From NCBI RefSeq assembly GCF_002806945.1, contig NZ_NIHC01000001.1, positions 434,001-498,000 on the forward strand: a stretch of 64,000 nt of DNA, in the 5' to 3' direction. This document shows positions 58,802 through 64,000 of the stretch, one piece after another. Origin of the DNA: Marinobacter salexigens (GTDB lineage: Bacteria; Pseudomonadota; Gammaproteobacteria; Pseudomonadales; Oleiphilaceae). A program made the position numbers and the translations under genes. The notes under the pieces are model-generated. The model was given only the letters and a program-made list of their open reading frames with translations. It made no database searches and was not told the origin of the DNA. How positions within the stretch are numbered: position 1 is the first letter of the stretch; each line of letters starts with the position of its first letter.

Positions 58802-59554
58802 TCAGACCTTAACGTCGTAAGCGAAGTACTTCTTCATGATGGCGTCGTAGGTGCCATCTTCCTTCAGCTTACGCAGGGCTGCGTTCACCTCTTCGGCAAC
58901 CTTTTTGTCACGCTTGCGCATGGCAACACCCACGCCTTCACCCAGCTTTACAGGCTCGCCAACTTCCTTGAAGCCATCTTTGGAAAGAACAGTCTGTTCA
59001 CCAACCGGGTAGTCAACAAACACGGCATCCAGGCGCTGACCCTCAAGGTCGAGCACCATGTCGTCAGCCGTGGTGTAACGCTTGATGGTTACTATGCCGG
59101 TCATTTCCTCGGTTACAAAAGTGTCCATAGTGGTGCCACGCTGCACACCGACTGTTTTACCCTTCATGGCATCCATATCAGTTACGTCTGCACTGAAGTT
59201 GTCAGGACCGAACCATCCACCCGGAGTGTTGTAGTACGGCTCAGAGAAAAGAACCCGCTCGGCACGTTCCGGGGTAATCGACATGGAGGACATGATCAGA
59301 TCGAATTTACGAGCAATCAGGCCAGGAATCATTCCATCCCATGCCTGAATAACAAACTCGCAGTTAGCCTTCATCTCTTCGCACATGGCAGCTGCCAGAT
59401 CGACTTCGAAGCCGGTCAGGTTGCCATTTTCATCTTTATATTCGAACGGCTCGTAGGGTACGTCGAAGGCAATACGCAGGTCGCGACCCTCTGCATGAGC
59501 ACCGCCGGCAAACATGGCCAGGGCGCAACTTGCTGCAATCATCAATTTTTTCAT
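58802..59554 (-). CDS. aotJ: Arginine/ornithine periplasmic binding protein AotJ
   Basis: 250-residue SBP_bac_3-type binding protein with a signal peptide (cleavage after AHA near residue 21). RIAFDVPYEPFEYKD, GNLTGFEVDLAAAMC, DLIMSSMSITPERAE and VGVQRGTTMD are typical of lysine/arginine/ornithine and histidine-binding proteins. Two Cys residues (in AAAMCEE and ANCEF) fit the conserved disulfide. The exact ligand is inferred from the arginine cluster. Confidence 0.9.
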   Translation of the reverse strand: MKKLMIAASCALAMFAGGAHAEGRDLRIAFDVPYEPFEYKDENGNLTGFEVDLAAAMCEEMKANCEFVIQAWDGMIPGLIARKFDLIMSSMSITPERAERVLFSEPYYNTPGGWFGPDNFSADVTDMDAMKGKTVGVQRGTTMDTFVTEEMTGIVTIKRYTTADDMVLDLEGQRLDAVFVDYPVGEQTVLSKDGFKEVGEPVKLGEGVGVAMRKRDKKVAEEVNAALRKLKEDGTYDAIMKKYFAYDVKV

Positions 59555-59638
59555 GTGTCACTTCTCCATTGGATCGCCTTTTAGGCGTTATTTTTTTGGA
59601 AATTATATATCCGACAACGATTAAGATAGCATCGCCTG

Positions 59639-60409
59639 TCAGAACTTGGGAGCCAGGAACTGTTTCATGCGCTCCGAGTCCGGGTTATCAAACACCTTTT
59701 GGGGTGTGCCCTGCTCCTCGATAACGCCCTGATGTAAAAACAACACCTGGGTCGACACATCCTTTGCAAATGCCATTTCGTGAGTGACTACGATCATGGT
59801 GCGGCCTTCCTCGGCCAGACTTTGCATAACTTTAAGTACTTCGCCAACCAGTTCCGGATCCAGTGCGGAGGTTGGTTCATCAAACAGCATCACTTCCGGT
59901 TCCATGGCCAGTGCTCTGGCAATCGCAGCCCGCTGCTGCTGGCCGCCAGACATCTGTGCCGGATAATAATCCTTGCGCTCGTATATACCTACCTTGTTCA
60001 GGTAAGCCTCTGCCCGCTCAATGGCTTCCTTCTTTGGAACCTTGAGCACATTAATAGGCGCTTCAATGATGTTCTCCAACACCGTCATGTGAGACCACAG
60101 ATTAAACCCCTGAAATACCATGGAGAGTTTTGCACGAATCAACTCTACCTGCCTGTTATCAGCAGGAATGCGTTCACCCTTGCGGTTGGTGGTAAACCTT
60201 ATGGGGTCGCCGTGCACAATAATGTCGCCAGACGTTGGGGTTTCCAGCAAGTTGATGCAGCGTAGAAAGGTGCTTTTACCTGAGCCGGAACTGCCGATCA
60301 GGGAAACCACATCGCCTTTGCGGGTCTCGAGCGAAATACCCTTGAGTACTTCGAGTTCGGCAAACGTTTTGTGTATGTCCTTGCAGATCAAAGGCGCTTG
60401 GTCCGCCAT
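59639..60409 (-). CDS. aotP: Arginine/ornithine ABC transporter ATPase AotP
   Basis: 256 residues from the ATG at 60409 (MADQAPLI); the frame stays open to 60472. ATPase of the HisP/GlnQ class: Walker [10 protein letters not shown], signature [15 protein letters not shown], Walker [13 protein letters not shown]-loop VVTHEMAFA. It energises AotQM. First in the leftward aotP-J-Q-M-astE run, which in Pseudomonas is usually aotJ-Q-M-O-P; no argR-type regulator follows here. Confidence 0.92.
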   Translation of the reverse strand: MADQAPLICKDIHKTFAELEVLKGISLETRKGDVVSLIGSSGSGKSTFLRCINLLETPTSGDIIVHGDPIRFTTNRKGERIPADNRQVELIRAKLSMVFQGFNLWSHMTVLENIIEAPINVLKVPKKEAIERAEAYLNKVGIYERKDYYPAQMSGGQQQRAAIARALAMEPEVMLFDEPTSALDPELVGEVLKVMQSLAEEGRTMIVVTHEMAFAKDVSTQVLFLHQGVIEEQGTPQKVFDNPDSERMKQFLAPKF

Positions 60410-60568
60410 GGATGGCTCCTGAAACTGGAATTCAAGGGCGCTTGTTTTACGGACTGTGGCTGAAGAAATCAATGCTTTACGCTCACAGAAATTATTATTT
60501 TACAGCGCCTGTAATAGAAACCACGTATTGTGGCGTAATGAGTGCTCAATGCAAGCATTTTGCAGGTG

Positions 60569-61324
60569 TCAGCCGATGGGGTGTTGGTTGTCAGAAACTT
60601 CCGGCATAACCGGAATGCGTATAAGTTCGCTGCCTTCGTTCTCCATGTCGCGCATGGATTCACTTACAAAGCGTACATGAGCCATGGCAACTTTTTGAGC
60701 GCTGGCAGGCCGTCCGGCCATAATAGCTTCATATAGTTGCCTATGCTGCTGCACAATTTTCTTCCGCTTTTCGGCTCTTGGGTTTAGGTTGGCAACCGAT
60801 GCTTGCACCGTCATCAGCATCATGTTTTTAAGGCTGTTGAGTACGTGCACCAGAATCGGGTTATGAGAAGCCTCAACAATTGCCTGATGGAAACCGTGGT
60901 CCGGCCGGGCGTTGCTTAACGGGTCAGTTTCTTCCAATGCCCTGAACGCTTTGGTAATTCGGTGATGATCCAGGCTGGTTGCGCGCTTGGCAGCCAGAAA
61001 CGCAGCCTGCCCCTCCAACTGCTCACGAACTTCCAGTAAATCGTAGAGGGTTCGTGGGTGCCCTTCAAAAAGATGCATCAAGGGACCCTGCTCACGGAGG
61101 TCGTCAGATCCGGGCACCATTGTAGACACGAAGGAGCCCTTGCCGTGGCGGGTTTCTATTACACCGCGCCCCTGGAGCTCATGAAGCGCTTCGCGAATCA
61201 CCGATCGCGAAACCCGAAGGCGCGCTGCAAGTTGCCGTTCTGAAGGTATTTTTTGCTCTGGCGCCAGCCCTCCGTCAAGGATCAGCCTTTCCAGTCGGTA
61301 CGAGACTTCACGCGAAATAGCCAT
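60569..61324 (-). CDS. GntR-family (FCD) transcriptional regulator
   Basis: 251 residues from the ATG at 61324 (MAISREVSYRLERLI); the frame stays open to 61435, but the operator at 61342-61358 and normal family length support the shorter form. The winged helix (PSERQLAARLRVSRSVIREAL) is followed by an all-helical FCD ligand domain with His/Asp metal-binding residues (HHRITKAF, DHGFHQAIVEASHN). It is divergent from the TRAP transporter and probably regulates it; an organic-acid effector is likely. Confidence 0.9.
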   Translation of the reverse strand: MAISREVSYRLERLILDGGLAPEQKIPSERQLAARLRVSRSVIREALHELQGRGVIETRHGKGSFVSTMVPGSDDLREQGPLMHLFEGHPRTLYDLLEVREQLEGQAAFLAAKRATSLDHHRITKAFRALEETDPLSNARPDHGFHQAIVEASHNPILVHVLNSLKNMMLMTVQASVANLNPRAEKRKKIVQQHRQLYEAIMAGRPASAQKVAMAHVRFVSESMRDMENEGSELIRIPVMPEVSDNQHPIG

Positions 61325-61341
61325 TTTCTTGCCTGCGGGAT

Positions 61342-61358
61342 CACTGGTCTGACCAGTG
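61342..61358. promoter_or_regulatory. GntR operator, proximal copy
   Basis: CACTGGTCTGACCAGTG, a 17-base perfect palindrome, 17 bases before the gntR start. It fits the TGGTxxxACCA type bound by FadR/LldR-like FCD regulators. An identical 15-base core recurs 117 bases away. Confidence 0.85.
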
Positions 61359-61459
61359 TTGGTTGTCTTTGTTGTTATCAGGTTATGGCTGCCCGCAATG
61401 CGACAGCCCTTTGAATATGGCCGATTGGGCCGCATTCGTCCATTTTTACCGTTACAGAA

Positions 61460-61474
61460 ACTGGTCTGACCAGT
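61460..61474. promoter_or_regulatory. GntR operator, distal copy
   Basis: ACTGGTCTGACCAGT, same core as the 61342-61358 site; centres 117 bases apart (about eleven helical turns). It is 124 bases upstream of the dctP start, placed to affect the TRAP promoter. Confidence 0.85.
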
Positions 61475-61597
61475 GGTGTCTTTGCTGGACTAAACAGGTG
61501 CCGCCAACGAATATCGTTTTTGATACCGGATTATGAAGCCGGTGTTGCTCAGAGCTCTACAAAAAAACATAACAACAATTTTAGCGGAGATGTCTCG

Positions 61598-62734
61598 ATG
61601 AAACCGAGCAAGACCAATACCAACAATTGCGGAGCCGGCGCAGTTTCGCAGCGCAGGAGTTTTCTGAAAACCGCAGCCCTTGGCACCGCTCTGGCGGGTG
61701 CGCTGATGATGGGGGCAGGCCAGGCTCACGCTGCAACAACCTGGAAAATACAGTCAGTTTGGGATGCGGGCACTGTCGGTTACGACCTGTTTGAAGAATG
61801 GTGCGAGAGCATCAAGGAGAAAAGCGGCGGCGAGCTTATTTTCAAACCCTTCCCGGCCAAGGCGGTTGCTGCCGATAACAACGCCTTGTTTGAAGCTGTG
61901 CGTAATGGCGTGCTGCAAGGGATGAACCCCTTCACCTTGTATTGGTCTGGCAAGATCCCTGCATCGGTATTTTTGTCTTCCTATCCTGCTGGCCCGGATC
62001 AGCCGCACCAGTGGGACACCATGTTCTACTCCATGGGCATGTTGGAGAAAACCCGGGAAATCTATAAAAAGTATGGCCTGTTTTATGTGGGGCCCATTCA
62101 GCACGACGCTAACATCATTCACTCCAAAAAGCCGGTCAACAGCCTTGATGACCTGAAAGGCATGAAGATCCGAGTGCCCGGTGGAATGGTCGCCGAAGTG
62201 TTCCAGCAGTTTGGTGTCTCGACGGTGAGCTTGCCCGGTTCTGATATTTTCCCGGCACTGGAGAAAGGCACCATTGATGCTGCGGATTATGTTGGCCCAG
62301 CGGTCAACTACGAGTTGGGCTTCTCCCAGGTTACGGACTACATCATGTTCGGCCCTCCCGGTGTTATGTCTATCTACCAGCCCGTGGATTTGATGGACCT
62401 TACCGTCAACCTGAGGAACTGGAACAAGCTTGATCCGAAACTGCAAAAACTGGTGGAAGATGAAGTTCGCAACTATTCCCAGATGCATTACCTCACTATT
62501 CAAAAGCGCAATATTGAAGCCATGAAGAAGTTCAGGGCAGACGGCGATACGGTGACTCGCCTCAGCCAGGATGACCTTGCCGAGTTCCGCCGTGCCGCGA
62601 TTCCCATCTGGTACAAGTGGGCTAACAAGAACGAGGATGCTCGCGCCATCTTCGACATGCAGCTTGAGTACATGATGAACGACACCGTTGGTTATGTAAG
62701 CGAGTCTGATCTGGAAGGCGTCAAAGGCAAGTAA
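61598..62734 (+). CDS. dctP: TRAP transporter substrate-binding protein, DctP type
   Basis: 378-residue periplasmic binding protein. A twin-arginine signal (SQRRSFLKTAALG) indicates Tat export, with cleavage after AHA near residue 49. TWKIQSVWDAGTVGYD, PFPAKAVAADNNALFEAVRNG, MKIRVPGGMVAEVFQQFG and DIFPALEKGTIDAADYVGP are typical of the keto-acid/carboxylate branch (TakP-like). GGAGA lies 7 bases before the ATG at 61598. Exact ligand unknown; mono- or dicarboxylate expected. Confidence 0.92.
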   Translation: MKPSKTNTNNCGAGAVSQRRSFLKTAALGTALAGALMMGAGQAHAATTWKIQSVWDAGTVGYDLFEEWCESIKEKSGGELIFKPFPAKAVAADNNALFEAVRNGVLQGMNPFTLYWSGKIPASVFLSSYPAGPDQPHQWDTMFYSMGMLEKTREIYKKYGLFYVGPIQHDANIIHSKKPVNSLDDLKGMKIRVPGGMVAEVFQQFGVSTVSLPGSDIFPALEKGTIDAADYVGPAVNYELGFSQVTDYIMFGPPGVMSIYQPVDLMDLTVNLRNWNKLDPKLQKLVEDEVRNYSQMHYLTIQKRNIEAMKKFRADGDTVTRLSQDDLAEFRRAAIPIWYKWANKNEDARAIFDMQLEYMMNDTVGYVSESDLEGVKGK

Positions 62735-62768
62735 GCCTGCGTTACCTGAAAATAATAAAAGCACATTG

Positions 62769-62813
62769 GGGAAGGGCTCGGGCAGCCCCGGAAAAGCGGG
62801 GCCCCACCTTCCC
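62769..62813 (+). other. Stem-loop between dctP and dctQ
   Basis: Outer GGGAAGG (62769-62775)/CCTTCCC (62807-62813) encloses GCCCCG (62785-62790)/CGGGGC (62797-62802). A short TGTTTTA follows. It lies between the binding-protein and membrane-subunit genes. Confidence 0.65.
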
Positions 62814-62839
62814 TGTTTTATGGCTGAGGTAGTAAGCGT

Positions 62840-63544
62840 ATGTCTGATCTGGAAGGCTTCGGATTTGTAATGCCGCACTGGTTGTACTGGGGTTGGCTGG
62901 CGGTGATGCCGCTCATCATGATGGGGTGGCACAAGTGGGCTTGCGCCCGGGGCGGCGAACCCGCAGAGCCTGGCATGACGCCGGGTGAATTGCAGGCCAT
63001 GGAAGACGACCCACTGGTTTACCTGAAGTTCGAAGGTAACTGGTTTACCCGCCCAATTGATTGGATTAGCGAAAAGTCGGGTGAGTTTGTCGCTTTCTGG
63101 ACCGTTAACGCCGTAGTTTTCTATTTCTTCGAAGTTGTCATGCGGTACATGTTTAACCAGCCCACGGTTTGGGTGCATGAGGCCAGCTTCCTGTTGCTGG
63201 GCATGCAGTACCTGCTGGCAGGCGCATTTGCCATGCTCCACGGCGCCCATGTGCGAGTGGATGTGGTTTACAACCTCTTGCCAGTACGCGGCAGGATTGG
63301 CATGGATATTTTCACTTCAATGTTTTTCTTCGTGTTTGCCTTGGTACTCATGGTGACCTCCTGGACCTTTTTCGAGAACTCTTACTCCATGAATGAAACC
63401 ACTGTTGAGACTTGGGGCATTCAGTACTGGCCAGTCAAAGGCATGATGATGCTTGGCTCCACCTTGTTGTTACTTGCGGGCGTATCCAAGCTCATAAAGG
63501 ACATTGTTCTGTTTGTTCGCCTTGGGCAGGAGCGTGTGGCATGA
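62840..63544 (+). CDS. dctQ: TRAP transporter small permease, DctQ type, with extended N-terminus
   Basis: 234 residues; typical DctQ has about 160-190. An extra hydrophobic segment (residues about 14-30, HWLYWGWLAVMPLIMMGWH) and a soluble acidic stretch (31-75) precede the four-helix DctQ core (RYMFNQPTVWVHEASFLLLG, MLHGAHVRVDVVYN, FFENSYSMNETT). Stop overlaps the dctM start in ATGA. Confidence 0.88.
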   Translation: MSDLEGFGFVMPHWLYWGWLAVMPLIMMGWHKWACARGGEPAEPGMTPGELQAMEDDPLVYLKFEGNWFTRPIDWISEKSGEFVAFWTVNAVVFYFFEVVMRYMFNQPTVWVHEASFLLLGMQYLLAGAFAMLHGAHVRVDVVYNLLPVRGRIGMDIFTSMFFFVFALVLMVTSWTFFENSYSMNETTVETWGIQYWPVKGMMMLGSTLLLLAGVSKLIKDIVLFVRLGQERVA

Positions 63545-64000
63545 CTACTAATGCACCGACTGCTTCAGGGTCTACTCTTTCGGGCAAGCTTGGCACCTGG
63601 CTGATGATTCTGGCTACCATCGGCTTCGGGTTTGTCATCTGTGTTGAGTTGATCAACATCCTGTTCTACGACCCGTTTAGCGACGAAAAATTTCTGTTCA
63701 AGTTTGCCGGTAGCCTTGCCAGTGTAGAAATTGGCCCGCTGACCTATTTGATGTTTGGCTCGCTGTTTGTTGCCCTGATGATGGGGCTGCCACTGGCGTT
63801 TGTAACGGGTGGCCTCGGCGTCCTGTTCGTCTATCTCGTTGGCGATGCGATGATGCTGAACATTGTGCCAAGCCGCATCTTCCCGATGATGACCAACTCT
63901 GACCTGGCTGCGATTCCGCTGTTTATATTTATGGCGTCGATGCTTGAGCGTGCCGGGCTGATCGAGGAAATGTTCAGCGTGGTCTACAAATGGATGGGCG
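63541..64000 (+). CDS. dctM: TRAP transporter large permease, DctM type (3' part missing)
   Basis: First 153 residues of a DctM/UctM family permease, cut by the window end. GSLFVALMMGLPLAFVTGG, IVPSRIFPMMTNSDLAAIPLFIFM and LERAGLIEEMF are typical. The ATG overlaps the dctQ stop by four bases, so the two are coupled. An N-terminal extension of about 70 residues with one membrane segment and a polar loop precedes the family core. Confidence 0.93.
   Translation, partial: MTTNAPTASGSTLSGKLGTWLMILATIGFGFVICVELINILFYDPFSDEKFLFKFAGSLASVEIGPLTYLMFGSLFVALMMGLPLAFVTGGLGVLFVYLVGDAMMLNIVPSRIFPMMTNSDLAAIPLFIFMASMLERAGLIEEMFSVVYKWMG

Noticed and set aside
61754..63250. A 498-codon open frame on the - strand across dctP and dctQ
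   Set aside because: It is antisense to two clear TRAP genes, its product has no domain or signal I recognise, and the + strand proteins match their families along the full length.

Overview
The window looks like chromosomal DNA of a marine gammaproteobacterium, most likely Marinobacter or a close relative. This rests on gene content: the carB-greA-yhbY/ftsH-folP-glmM-tpiA-secG-tRNA-Leu-rimP-nusA-infB-rbfA-truB-rpsO-pnp order, a Pseudomonas-style arginine succinyltransferase cluster with split aruF/aruG subunits, and aot-type arginine/ornithine uptake genes. The genus is inferred from memory of such clusters; no search was run. The first and last genes (carB and a TRAP dctM) are cut by the window edges.

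Positions 1-18180 are a housekeeping block, almost all on the + strand: pyrimidine/arginine precursor synthesis (carB), transcript cleavage (greA), membrane proteolysis (ftsH), folate (folP), cell-wall precursor (glmM), glycolysis (tpiA), secretion (secG), tRNA-Leu(GAG) and the rimP-nusA-infB-rbfA-truB-rpsO-pnp translation and RNA-decay block. A structured leader with a sigma70 promoter and two tandem terminators precedes rimP. Positions 18200-31200 hold a composite inverted-repeat element, a DUF3015/DUF4105/lipoprotein-hydrolase operon, a branched-chain amino acid ABC importer (livKHMGF), a MarR regulator, and a Lon-family protease divergent from a chaperedoxin that has a clear heat-shock (sigma32) promoter.

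Positions 31300-39100 are the least characterised part: a 1075-residue lipoprotein followed by a predicted outer-membrane barrel, a small secreted acidic protein with DEHAG repeats, a fatty-acid-hydroxylase-superfamily membrane protein, a small envelope protein and a lysine-2,3-aminomutase-family radical SAM enzyme. A 660-base noncoding stretch then leads to aceE-aceF (pyruvate dehydrogenase E1 and E2) and a DUF2478 gene.

Positions 44830-60409 form an arginine utilisation region: aruC-aruF-aruG-astD-astB on the + strand, and aotP-aotJ-aotQ-aotM-astE on the - strand. A TetR-controlled RND efflux pair sits between the two halves, with two near-identical palindromic operators over its promoter. 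A second member of the composite repeat family lies between aotM and astE. The right end carries a GntR/FCD regulator divergent from a TRAP transporter (dctP-dctQ-dctM), with two copies of a TGGTCTGACCA operator in the intergenic region.

Points for follow-up: two intergenic inverted-repeat elements share an inner core but have different, self-complementary outer arms; all three importer operons have a stem-loop directly after the binding-protein gene; a rho-independent terminator lies inside the predicted signal-peptide codons of the outer-membrane barrel gene; and the rimP-nusA leader has tandem attenuators. I found no CRISPR array, prophage or complete insertion sequence.
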